From Siphonodentalium dalli (taxonomy: Eukaryota; Mollusca; Scaphopoda; Gadilida; Siphonodentaliidae), in contig CP136063.1 in the NCBI GenBank assembly GCA_032622095.1, positions 41,576,106 through 41,640,105 of the forward strand: a stretch of 64,000 nucleotides of DNA, in the 5' to 3' direction. Within the stretch, counting starts at the first letter, position 1. Each line of letters begins with the position of its first letter. Position numbers and translations under genes: made by a program. This document shows, one piece after another, positions 23,794-33,749 of this stretch. The notes under the pieces were generated by a model that searched no databases, was not told the DNA's origin, and was given only the letters and a program-made list of their open reading frames with translations.

Positions 23794-25449
23794 ATGCCGA
23801 AGAAACCAATTCAACCAAATACAAATAGGTATAATACCAGACATAATTCTCGCCACCAACAAATAATAAAATCTCCAATTACTGTTAACGACCAGGAAGC
23901 CTCCAATAAACAACCAAATGGCTCAACACACTCTGATTCTGAAATCGTGAAGACACCGAAGAGAGGGAAGAAACATAAACTAGAGATATTGAAATCTTCC
24001 TCAATAACACCGTTAGTTATTCCAAAGATTGACACGTGTCTACCACCTCTGCTAGCTGAAGCTAGGGCTATCTCTGGAAGTAATAAACAAACTCAAGCTG
24101 CACAAACTTTTGAAACACCTAAACAGCTACCATCAACTTCCACGCCTAAACTTACAACACTGAATTTTAATGCACAAATCAATAATTTTGAATGTACTGC
24201 TTGCAAACTAAAGATAGCAGCAGATGATCCTTGTATAGAATGTGCCTCGTGTCTTGAATGGACTCATATTCTGTGTACATACCTAAATAAAAACAGAGAC
24301 CACAATGAAGACAATGCGGTACAAAACATACAGAACAGGTCATGGCTTTGTACAAATTGTGAAATCAGCAAAAGTAAACACAAATGTCCATGCGGATATA
24401 ATGAATACAAAAAGTTTATAGAATGCTCTCTTTGCAACCAAAATTGGCACGTTAAATGCTCAAGAATATTCAACTCTGAGCGAAAGAAGTTCCAGAAAAA
24501 TAATTTCCAATTTATCTGTTTACTATGCAACATTAATAAACTAAAGGCCAAATCAAATTTTTGGTCAACAATCTCCTCAGTTACCAGGAACAAAATCAAC
24601 GAAACTAACAACAAACTAGTAACAACTAACTTAACTCCACCGCTGACTAACAAACAATCGGCAAACTCAGTGAAGTTGAACAAAAGAGATATTGACTCAA
24701 CAAAAGCGATTTCTTCTTGTGCTAATGCGAACTCTTCCACTAAAGAAAAAATCATTATCATAGACAAAATTAAAGAACCCAAGAAGTTTGAATGTTCTCA
24801 GCAAATAAGGAAAGAAATAGCAAAACATAAAGAAGGCGTTAACATAAATTTTGCCTATCAGCTTCCGAAAGGCGGGATTGCTATTCATGTTCCCAATGAG
24901 GAATCAGCAAATAAAATACGAGAACCGTGGCCTGACGATGCTTTTGGAAACTGTGGTCGATCGATATCAATACATAAACCTACAGAGGGCAAATCCATAA
25001 TCGTGAAAAATTTCAATACAAAAAACTCAAAGGACACTGCTGAATATATTAAGTCTGAATATGGAGTTGATGTTTTTGTAAAAAGACTACAATACATGGA
25101 CACAGGGAAGCCTATGCGTATAATCAAAATATCGTCCCCAGACAGAAACTTTGCTCATAAATGTTTGCTAAAAGGGATTGAAATTTTCAACCGGGTCTAC
25201 ACATGTGAAGCTTTCAAATCAAAAAGACCCATTCGTTGCTTCAACTGTAATTTGTATGGTCATGTATCTACCCTCTGTGTAAAACAAAGTTCGTGCAGCA
25301 GATGTGGATCCGAACAACACAAACTTACAACCTGCAATTCAGCTAAACCATCATGTGTGAACTGTACTGGATCACACGATGCTAACTCTAAACATTGTCC
25401 AAAATACACAGAATATTTAAATCTTCTAATCAGAAGGACGCAGATGTAG
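23794..25449 (+). CDS. LINE ORF1 protein, PHD-like and CCHC fingers
   Basis: Intact 551-residue frame from ATG 23,794 (a GTG four codons earlier is less likely). A Ser/Thr/Lys-rich start is followed by two PHD-like zinc regions: FECTACKLKI...CIECASCLEWTHILC...WLCTNC and CPCGYNEYKKFIECSLCNQNWHVKCS...FICLLC. A central region with a possible RRM-like fold follows (not proven), then three zinc knuckles: CFNCNLYGHVSTLC, CSRCGSEQHKLTTC and CVNCTGSHDANSKHC. It should bind element RNA and form the RNP. ORF2 follows about 60 bp later. The knuckle triplet is typical of Jockey/I-like ORF1; PHD-like fingers in ORF1 are known from some LINE clades. Confidence 0.88.
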   Translation: MPKKPIQPNTNRYNTRHNSRHQQIIKSPITVNDQEASNKQPNGSTHSDSEIVKTPKRGKKHKLEILKSSSITPLVIPKIDTCLPPLLAEARAISGSNKQTQAAQTFETPKQLPSTSTPKLTTLNFNAQINNFECTACKLKIAADDPCIECASCLEWTHILCTYLNKNRDHNEDNAVQNIQNRSWLCTNCEISKSKHKCPCGYNEYKKFIECSLCNQNWHVKCSRIFNSERKKFQKNNFQFICLLCNINKLKAKSNFWSTISSVTRNKINETNNKLVTTNLTPPLTNKQSANSVKLNKRDIDSTKAISSCANANSSTKEKIIIIDKIKEPKKFECSQQIRKEIAKHKEGVNINFAYQLPKGGIAIHVPNEESANKIREPWPDDAFGNCGRSISIHKPTEGKSIIVKNFNTKNSKDTAEYIKSEYGVDVFVKRLQYMDTGKPMRIIKISSPDRNFAHKCLLKGIEIFNRVYTCEAFKSKRPIRCFNCNLYGHVSTLCVKQSSCSRCGSEQHKLTTCNSAKPSCVNCTGSHDANSKHCPKYTEYLNLLIRRTQM

Positions 25450-25518
25450 AACGCAAAATGAAATTAATGCAAATAAACAAACAGTATCAACACTTCCAAA
25501 TCCAAACTTGAACTATAT

Positions 25519-28500
25519 GTGGATAAACACAATATTGACATTGTATGTATCCAAGAAACGTGGCATACTCAGAACAAACTGTATTTCAAGAACTCGAACT
25601 CTGTTAGTCGAAACAGATATGGGGGAAAAGGAGGTGGAGTTGCAATTCTTATGAGACCAGGGATTAAATTTATTGAACTCGATAATCCAGACTCTAGAAT
25701 AGAATCAGTGTGGGTGAAAATCTCCTATGAACATCAGTTGTTTGTCCTAGGCAGTGTTTACATTCCTCCAGATAAGGTTAAAGAAATAAGTCTTCTAGAT
25801 GCCGTGTTCCATAAATTTGATGGAAACAAATTAATTATTCTCGGAGACCTCAACTCTCGTAATAATCTATGGGAACATTTTCCAGATGGCAGTGACAACA
25901 TTCTTTATAACAATAACTCTGCCAGAATGGGCCGCACCCTCAAAACGATTATCAGCAGTTGTGAACTAACTGTACAAAATAATGGGCGATTCACAAGGAT
26001 GATCAACGGTCATAACAGTGCTCTCGATATCTGTTTAGTTAGAGGTTTCGATGAAATTAACATGGAATGGTTCGTGAATGATGCAGCCGCAATTCAATCA
26101 GACCATTTTGTAACAAGATTTAACCTAACGAATTCTAACATTCCCAACTCCCTGAACCGTGAAATGTGGAACTTTAAAAACTGCGACTGGCTCTCATGGA
26201 AAAACGATGTTTCGGCTGCCCTTGAAGAATGGCTCACGGGAATCGACTCTCACTCTGATATAAATGTCACCTACAAAAGTTTCTGCGATTTAATTTTAAA
26301 TGTCGCAAACAACACTATTGGTAAGAACTCAATAACCAAACATTCCAAACCATGGTGGTCCCCAGAAGTGGAAATAAAGTTAAAACTCTGCCGTAAGCTC
26401 AGGCGCAAATGGCAGGCTAAATCTGACCCTCACAACAGACAGATGTATGATGCAGCTTTAAAAGATTTAAGCGACGAAATTGAAACTGCTAAAAAGAACC
26501 AAATAAACAAAATGTGTGAAAGGATTTCTAAATCAGACAATAAAGACTTCTGGAAAACAGTTAAATCAGCTCTCTACGCTCAACCTGACAACACAATTCA
26601 ACCCATTCAGCTGAGCAATGGAACAACTGTATTTGAAGACGATAAAATTGCTGATCAATTAAAATATGTCCACATTGATAGGCTTCACGCTAACACATCA
26701 AATTTTGATCGTTCTTGGGAAGCAGTAATAAATAAACAAACTGATGACTACATTACTTCTCACAATTTAACTGACGACATTACCAATGCAGAAAATCAAG
26801 ATATAAGTGAATCGGAAGTGGAAACGGCCATCCATAACATGGACAATTTCTCAGCACCAGGCCCTGATAAAATACACCCAATGATGATAAAAAGGGGGGC
26901 GAAACAATGGTTAAAGCTTTAACTGTCATGTTCAACATATTCTGGTCCTCTGGTTCTATCCCCAACAGCTTTAAAGAAGATAATAAAATATACTTTAAAA
27001 AACCGGGAAAAGATTCATATCACAAAGAGAAAGCCTACATACCAATAAGTTTAAGTAGTATTGTGGGGAAAATTGATGGAACGAGTCGTGACAACCCGTC
27101 TAATTTGGAAATCAGAGAGCAACAAGTGGCTCGATGAAGGTCAATACGCATACAGAAAATATAAAAGTACAACACAAGCCCTTCTTGAAATCACTGAGTT
27201 CGTTTCTGGCAATCAACAGTCCAACACACACTCAATTCTTACATTCATAGACTTTGAAGGAGCCTTCGATTCTGTTATGCGCAGAGGTGTTGTTTACAAA
27301 CTCTTGGAGCTAGGTTTGAAAGGTCGCATAATGAAATACATCACAGACTTTCTTTCTAACAGAAAAACAAAGAACATTGTTAATAATTTTCAAAGTGACC
27401 TAATTAATACTTCCATTGGAGTCCCGCAGGGATAGGTCATTAGCCCAATTCTCTTTGTATTGTATATATCAGAGCTAGGCGCAGCCACCAATTGTAAAAT
27501 TGTCAAATACGCGGATGACGTCACTGTAATCAGTTCTGCGCAATCCCTTAGTAGTGCTGAAGACACAATGAATGACAGTCTGAAATCCATACATCGCTGG
27601 TGTAATAAGTGGCACATCTGCATCAATACTGACAAAACTGATTTCATGCATATTCAACCAAAAAACTTTGCAAATCAGGATAGTTCCCTATCAATTCAGC
27701 TTGACAAAGGTTATCTAAAACAAGTACCTTCAAAAAAACTTCTTGGTATCACCATAGACAGAGATTTATCATATAAGGAACACGTTGATAGAACCATAAG
27801 CAAAGCTGCAAGTGCTATGAACAGGATAGGCCAACTCGTAAATCCTACCGGAGTGAGTACGGAGAAAGCCATAAAACTATATAAGGCAGTTGTTATTCCG
27901 ATCCTATGTTATGGATTCCCAGTATGGTGCACAATAAATGATTCTCTGTTAAACAAACTTGAAAGTGCACAAAGATCGACTTTGATCAGAGCGACTGGTG
28001 CTCTGTCTTCTACAAGTACTGTTTCTATGGAAGTGATAACAAACACTACACCTCTAACTCTTATACTAAAAGAAATAGCCGCCACCGAATATCTCCTCAT
28101 CCTTCGGAAAGCCGACAACTCTCAATTAAAGGGGTACTGTACGCCAAATGTTGTTGTTGGTTTCTATAGTCTCCGAGTCAGAGAATAAGGTAACAATTTT
28201 TTCATTATTTGAAAGTCTGTTGAGTACGAAGTAGTGTTACGGATGACAAATTTACCGGAATGCAAAAATACAAATTGTCGTTGTCGAGTAATTTTTGTAC
28301 AGTTTTCAACCAAATGAATCAAATAAAAGTTATATTATAGGCATACTAGTCCAATATAATCATTTAAGTTATTGTATCGTCGCTAGTCAGTGAGTGACTT
28401 GAGTGTTCTCCCCGTATCATTATAATATTTTAAGCAATCGTGTGTGCGATCGGTTTAACATCCAGTATCCCTCAATTACTTTATTTTGATTACGGAAATT

Positions 28501-29936
28501 CGTAATTTAATTGACGCCATTTTATGGCTCCAGTCATAAATTCAATTTATATCAAATTATTAACTTTTAAATTATTAAAATTTAAGATAGCATATTAACC
28601 TGAGCGTTTACAGAATACATCTTCGACTCAAATTACTTATGTTTCTATATATTATCGATATTAGATCGTTGTTGTCACCGGAAATTTAATGCAAATGGCG
28701 TACAGTACCCCTTTAAAACTAATGTTAAACAATGCCATGCTATTTCCCAACAAAAACACTCCCATGGCAAAACTCTATTCCTTTGGAAAATATCTGTTGG
28801 GTAACAAACTCGGCTCTATAGAAAAAGAACCAATATATCTCCCTGAAAGTGACGATTTCTGCACTTACGCCATCTACTCAACTCCTGAAACTGTACCAAA
28901 CTCTAGTAATACATCTCAAGCAGCATCTCTAGACATCGAAAGTAATGATAACTGTAAATTCCTACAGAGCACAGGTGGAAAAGACCTGATTATTTTTACG
29001 GACGGATCAGTGCTAAATAATGGACACAGTGGTTCTGCTGCCGTTATATACACTAGTGGCCTACTCAGCGATCCGGTTATCATAAGTGAACCTGTTCAAT
29101 CTTCTGATGACAGTCTCAATGCTGAACTTTATGGACTAAGACTGGGTCTAATATATGCCAAATCGTTTGTCAAAACAAAAAAGCTATCTGTAGCAATCAT
29201 TGTTATCAGTGACTCAAAAAGTGCGTTACAGACAATATACAATCGAGACTATTATAAAGGTCACATAGATCACACTTGTGCATGTAACTCTCTAATAAAT
29301 GATATTTTCAATGAAACGGGATCCAGGGTTATTCTGAAATGGATGAGAGGTCATACTAACATTACGGGTAATGATTTGGCAGACATTGCAGCAAAAGAAG
29401 CAGCTTCTACTGTCCCGCAAGCTTCTTTCACCGACCACTCTAATCTTAACTCTTTCAAAGAACACAAAAATGCAATAAAGGACTCTGTTAAATGTAAGTG
29501 GCAAACCTCGTGGGACCTTTGTAAAACTTCCCAGCACACTCAAGAATTGTTTCCAATAACTGGTATGAAGCCTACCAAATTCTCATTCTCTGACAGAGCC
29601 ACGGAGGTGAAAGTTAACCGACTCAAGTTAGGTCACACTCTCCTAAATGAGCATATGTTCAAAATGAATCTTGTAGCCACGCCGAAATGCTCTTGTGGTG
29701 AACAAGGAACTATACAACACTACATTCTCAACTGCAGCTTAAACCAAGGGTACAGGGACATTCTGTTTTCTGATCTCACCGAAAGTCCGCAACTCCAGGA
29801 TTCTATAAATGACAGCGGCATAACAATAAAACTTCTCCTCGACAATGCGAAAGACTGTCAGCAGATACAGAACTTCTTCGACATAAACTTGTTCACAACT
29901 TTGTCAGATCTTCAGGCATCAGTGTCTAAACAATGA
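25519..29936 (+). pseudogene. LINE ORF2: APE endonuclease, RT, RNase H (broken)
   Basis: Endonuclease 25,519-26,200: IVCIQETW, GGGVAILMRPG, LIILGDLNSRNNLWE, SALDICLVRG, SDHF. RT: APGPDKIHPMM near 26,850, KPGK and PISLSS near 27,000-27,060, FIDFEGAFDSV (A), GVPQG then TAG (27,433-27,435) and VISPILF (B), YADDVTVISSA (C). RNase H 28,980-29,400: FTDGS, NAELYGLRLGL, SDSKSALQ, GHTNITGNDLADIAAKEA, with all four acidic residues present. A CSCGEQGTIQHYILNC tail follows. Defects: a frame slip at the G-run near 26,893 and a compensating one near 27,063, the TAG, and a MITE at 28,130-28,712. The endonuclease frame opens at a GTG; the upstream ATGs (25,458, 25,467) are out of frame by a slip near 25,480. 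Confidence 0.9.
28130..28712. repeat. MITE with TTAA target site inside LINE ORF2
   Basis: Perfectly paired ends AGGGGTACTGTACGCCA...TGGCGTACAGTACCCCT flanked on both sides by TTAA (28,126-28,129 and 28,713-28,716). Removing it with one TTAA rejoins the reading frame. The end TTAAAGGGG fits the T2-type/Kolobok signature TTAAAGGRR. It is a different family from the AGGTGGATTATC MITEs. Confidence 0.92.
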
Positions 29937-29962
29937 TATTATATATGTATATAACTCTCCCT

Positions 29963-30385
29963 TACCAGATAGAAGACGTCACACATAAAGAGTATAGCAC
30001 CTAGTGAATACAGCACCAGCAGTTAATGCACCGGTGACATTAATCAGCTACAGATGATTATGATGCCAACAACAACAACAAGTGCGAATACATTAACACA
30101 TGTCATGTATCACACTCGTGTGAGCTATCCCCTATATGGATTTGTTATGAACAATAAAACGTAGTTGCAGCCGACAAGATTATTGTCGACAATAAACACA
30201 TTATGTTCTTTGTTCCTTAGAAAGAACACTACAAAATCTGGTTTCGTAGAAAGGATATATATATTGGGCGATATCTAGAGCCTAGTTGCCTAACATGCAG
30301 TTGATCCTTGTGGTAGATTTCGGCCACCCAAATTTATGTTTTAGTTTATTTTAGTGGGGACACACTAATAGTTGTAGTCCGAGCC
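29963..30385 (+). repeat. 423-bp direct repeat, left copy
   Basis: From taccagatagaagacg to gtagtccgagcc; nearly identical to 37,907-38,332 (a few substitutions and one CAA unit difference). It consists of LINE 3' UTR plus the first 29 bp of a GGGACACAC MITE. It brackets the truncated LINE at 30,386-37,906. Confidence 0.9.
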
Positions 30386-30404
30386 AATCGAAAAGGAGAT
30401 ACAT

Positions 30405-30859
30405 GTGCGGAAACTGCTCTTCCTCGCGGATGTAATTCATCTCCCAGAAGGTCACCAGGTTCCGCTCATAATATTTCTGCAAAAATTGTTCCAAATCGTT
30501 TTGTTCGACCGATCAACGTCTGGGTTTACCGCTGACATAATTCAGTTGCTCAAAGAATATAATATGTATGACTTTTTGGAGACATACATGCAATCTGGTG
30601 AATTCCCAAGTAAATCAGCGTGGAAATCCTTAGTTAAATGTGCCGTAAGAGGATACTATTCTACACAGTGGTCTAGTTCGATTAGGAGCCATCCAAAATA
30701 CGACACGTTCCGCTTTGTAACAAGTGACCCGCTTTCATGTTGGAACATTTGGAAACTACTCCGAAAGTATCCTCGTCGTTCTGCTCACCTGAGAAACTTG
30801 GCATTATTGATGAACAAAACGTCCTATGACAACGGAATCATTTGTAAAGCCTGTGGTTC
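30405..30859 (+). pseudogene. LINE ORF2 C-terminal region, first part
   Basis: A 150-residue open stretch: GFTADIIQLLKEYNMYDFLE, SGEFPSKSAWKSLVK, RYPRRSAHLRNLA-like helices and IICKACGSPY. The order (helical segment, 'PSK..WK', paired cysteines) matches the region after the RT in several animal LINEs. The zinc-like Cys motif is cut at 30,860 by the inverted-repeat element. The rest resumes at 37,431 with RYNNELLHVISYC and FWEHILNKFG. Clade not determined. Confidence 0.55.
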
Positions 30860-30870
30860 CCCTTATAAAA

Positions 30871-31370
30871 AAGTACCGTGGTAAACCACGGTAAAACCAC
30901 GGTAAACCATGGTATACCACGGTGCACCATGGTATGTACCACGGTGCACCATGCTATGTACCACGGTGCACCATGCTATGTACCGCGGTAAACCACGGTA
31001 AACCATGGTGCATAGACATAACACCTTGGTATACCACGGTGCACCATGCTATGTACCACGGTGCACCATGCTATGTACCACGGTGCACCATGCTATGTAC
31101 CGCGGTAAACCCAGGTACATCCACATAACACCTTAGTGTACCGCGGTGCACATCGTGGTGTACCGTGGTATACCCCGTCATGTACCACGGTAACCCAGGT
31201 GCATACACACAACACCTTGGTGTACCACGGTCTGTACCGCGGTGCACCACGCCACATATCACGGTAACCCAGGTGCATACACATAGCACCTTGGTGTACC
31301 GCGGTGCAAATCTTGGTGTAGCGTGGTGCATCACATCTCATTCCAAGGTGAACCACTGTAAAACAATGTA
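30871..31370. repeat. Left ACC-GGT dyad array
   Basis: Dozens of taccacggtgcaccatg-like units; each ACC-RY-GGT is a small palindrome. Parts are also arranged as ~75-85-bp tandem repeats marked by aacaccttggtgtaccacgg-like segments. Frames on both strands (YHGAPCYVPRCT, HRGTPRCCVY) are by-products of the repeat. Confidence 0.85.
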
Positions 31371-31689
31371 CAGACATCTACCTCACTACAAACTGTATCT
31401 GTGTTCGAGCTCGCATGTATGTGTAAAATTGATTAAATATTACTAAATCATAAACAGTTTAAAATACATACTGAAGCCCATGCATACCGGTAGTTGCTCT
31501 TTCTTATGGACAATAATTATCAATATTCAACAGATCTGTTTTATTTTCGTCTCCAACTGAATTATACATGTATACATGTACAATGTATACATGAATTGGC
31601 AAATCATTGTACATGTACATGTGACTAAATTCATATCTGGACACCTTTTTGGGGGAAATTCATGGTAGCTACTCATTTGTTAGATAGAT
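31371..31689. other. Non-coding, inside the 6.57-kb element
   Basis: AT-rich with tgtacatgtacatg-type runs at 31,567-31,622. No gene seen. Confidence 0.5.
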
Positions 31690-31792
31690 CACAGGAGCCT
31701 TGAATTTGGTCAAAAACCCTCTTTTATTGGCGTAACCAGCACCCGGCACCGTCAATAAAAGAGGGTTTTTGACCAAATTCCAGGTTCCTGTG
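31690..31792. repeat. Hairpin repeat (small MITE)
   Basis: Arms around aatttggtcaaaaaccctct and its inverse are perfectly paired for 27 bp, extended imperfectly to caca(g)gag...cctgtgg, with a short loop containing the sequence accagcacccggcacc. Confidence 0.85.
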
Positions 31793-32022
31793 GATAGATT
31801 GATTTATGTTCATGATGGAATGTACATGTATTTATGCATAACGACCCAGGGTTATAGTGAAGAAAAGATGAAAACATTGTTTTATTGTGAATAGGCTCCC
31901 ATCAGCTGTGTTTTTGAGATGGGACATTTATATAGAAAATCATAAAATAATGTATATACATAATTAATCCTGAAATAGAATATTTACATAACCTAAAAAT
32001 AATGTTGCGGGATATACATAGA

Positions 32023-32182
32023 CAGAACACAACGCGCATCTTAATCGAGACTCTTTTATCTAATGAGTTGCGGATGGCGCAATGATATATTTCGCGAGAG
32101 CATAGCGAGAGCGAAATATAACTTTGCGCCATCCGCACTCATTAGATAAAAGAGTGTCGATTAAGATGCGCGTTGTGTTCTG
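32023..32182. repeat. Hairpin MITE, arms about 70 bp
   Basis: CAGAACACAACGCGCATC...GATGCGCGTTGTGTTCTG with almost perfect pairing through ttttatctaatgag, ggatggcgcaa and atatttcgc up to a short gagagcatagcgaga loop. Confidence 0.92.
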
Positions 32183-32654
32183 TATTTATTCTACACCGTT
32201 CAATCAGATAAGTTACATTAAATCCATGAATGTCCCCTTCATTGTTACTATAGCTACCTTTATTGTGATTTACGTCTGACAAATAACCAGTAATTAGGGG
32301 GGGGTCACCGAAAGCGGATGATCGACGTACCGTTAATGTACGTCATCTTTCTTGTCGACAACGTCAACAAGAATAGTTCCGGCTTGTATTCCACTAGCGG
32401 TATACACTAATACATGTATGTATTCAATGGCTGGGATTCCGTTGAATACATGTGACTCACAGTGTGGAATAAATAATATGATTGCAAAATTAATATACAA
32501 GATTTTATTATATTGCAGTTGTATTAGTAAAATGTAGTATAGTCCGTCTTTTGATGACGTCACGGAAATGTGTGATCCGCCATTTTGGAGTACACAAACA
32601 AAGCGAAAGACACAATACAATTCATTGTTTCGCTACATTAATTTTTCACAATGG
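32183..32654. other. Non-coding with CRE/YY1-like motifs
   Basis: TGACGTCA at 32,555-32,562 and CGCCATTTTGG (inverse YY1 type) near 32,578-32,588. Possible promoter; no transcript start can be assigned. No convincing ORF. Confidence 0.35.
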
Positions 32655-33014
32655 TTAACTTTCAGGCACTTCAGAAGAGTAAGTTTCATAATCAAAGCCA
32701 TATTCAGGTTCATCATCAGTGGTGCTCATCTCGTCCTGATTGACATCAATTTGCAAATGATCAACCAAATCGTCTGTAGTTTGATGTTCATTAATTTCTA
32801 AAGCTGGGCATAAATCTGTTGACTGCACGTCCATGTTTTGTGAAGGTTCCATTGATGACATACTGTCAGAAGGGTTTCCATTTCGCTCCCATCGATGTAG
32901 AGATCTCTTCGGAATATTTTCTGTTGACTCTCGCAAATAACTTTTATATGAACCACGAGATTGTGTACCACTTCCAGGTGATGAACACTTCCTTTTCCCA
33001 CAGCAGTCTTCCAT
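32655..33014 (-). CDS. Unknown protein, possibly a first exon
   Basis: 119-residue minus-strand frame starting ATG at 33,014 with MEDCCGKRKCSSPGSGTQSR, then GSYKSYLREST and an acidic Ser/Asp/Glu-rich C-terminal half (DDLVDHLQIDVNQDEMSTTD). No domain recognised. The non-random composition, the ATG at the start and divergence from the plus-strand gene starting near 33,750 support a real exon. A 28-bp palindrome lies 44 bp upstream. It may continue by splicing below 32,655; none is proven. Confidence 0.4.
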   Translation of the reverse strand: MEDCCGKRKCSSPGSGTQSRGSYKSYLRESTENIPKRSLHRWERNGNPSDSMSSMEPSQNMDVQSTDLCPALEINEHQTTDDLVDHLQIDVNQDEMSTTDDEPEYGFDYETYSSEVPES

Positions 33015-33057
33015 AATGTAACTGATTGCTCAGTCCAAACGAGTCCATGCAAGAAAG

Positions 33058-33085
33058 TCGATCGAGTAAGATCTTACTCGATCGA
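33058..33085. promoter_or_regulatory. 28-bp perfect palindrome between divergent genes
   Basis: Perfect dyad centred on aagatctt with outer CGATCGAG arms, in the intergenic space 44 bp from the minus-strand ATG. A related ACTCGAT-TCGT-ATCGAGT hairpin is at 33,532-33,549. Candidate binding site or cruciform. Confidence 0.5.
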
Positions 33086-33749
33086 ATTAATTTCAAGTCT
33101 CTTAATTTCGTTGTATTAGTACTATTACAACTTCAACAAGTTCATATTTCCTTCAACTCCAAGACATATATTGGTGTGAACTAGCATGTTTGTTGACAAC
33201 AAATCGAATGACATCGTAGCATCTTATTTTCTTGTGGTGAATGCATATATTAAAACTATATTTTCGCGATGATAACAGAAGCAGAACTTTTGTTTACAAA
33301 CAAATAAATTGAATCGACCACGTGATCGCGATAAAGCCAACAGATTTAAAACGAAGAATCAGTAATGCGCTGGAACGAAGTTTAATAATAATGGCTTAAT
33401 TTGGTGGCATAAATTACATCTAAAGTCACCACAATCAATAACAATGTGTGTCATCTATTGAATGGACATTAACTTATCTAATGAATGCGACAAAAGAACA
33501 AATATAATTCGCAGACCATAATAATAAGTGTACTCGATTCGTATCGAGTCTGCGATATGGTTCCTGCAAGTTATAGCAATCGGTAACCCGAAACCTGCAT
33601 GGCGCTCTTTTCAAATCCTGGTCTTTGTTCTAACTCCCAAGGCTGATTTCATATTCGATCCGTGCGATATATTATAACACATTTATTCTGCAAACATGCG
33701 TTTCTCTTTGGTTGAGTTTATCGACTAAAGGTCTTTCGAAATTATAGAG

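Larger units (their letters stand above)
23520..30356 (+). mobile_element. I/Nimb-type LINE (non-LTR retrotransposon)
   Basis: Has 5' repeats and a TATA-less promoter, ORF1 with PHD-like and CCHC fingers, ORF2 with APE endonuclease, RT and RNase H, and a 3' end of TTTAG-type repeats near 30,340-30,354. APE plus RNase H restricts it to the I-like group (I, Nimb, Ingi, Loa, R1, Tad). ORF2 is broken by homopolymer frameshifts, a TAG and a MITE, so the copy is dead although ORF1 is intact. The 5' boundary is estimated from the repeats. Confidence 0.85.

Noticed and set aside
24264-24782. 172-residue minus-strand ORF inside LINE ORF1
   Set aside because: Antisense of a coding region with matching Cys/Lys codons; no motif, promoter or splice context.
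30922-31377. Overlapping ORFs with CTWVTV, HRGT, YHGAP repeats as genes
   Set aside because: They occur on both strands and several frames of the ACC-GGT repeat and only reflect its periodicity.
32352-32801. Small plus-strand ORFs of 61 and 77 residues
   Set aside because: Overlap regulatory-like sequence or the antisense of the better minus-strand ORF; no recognisable features.
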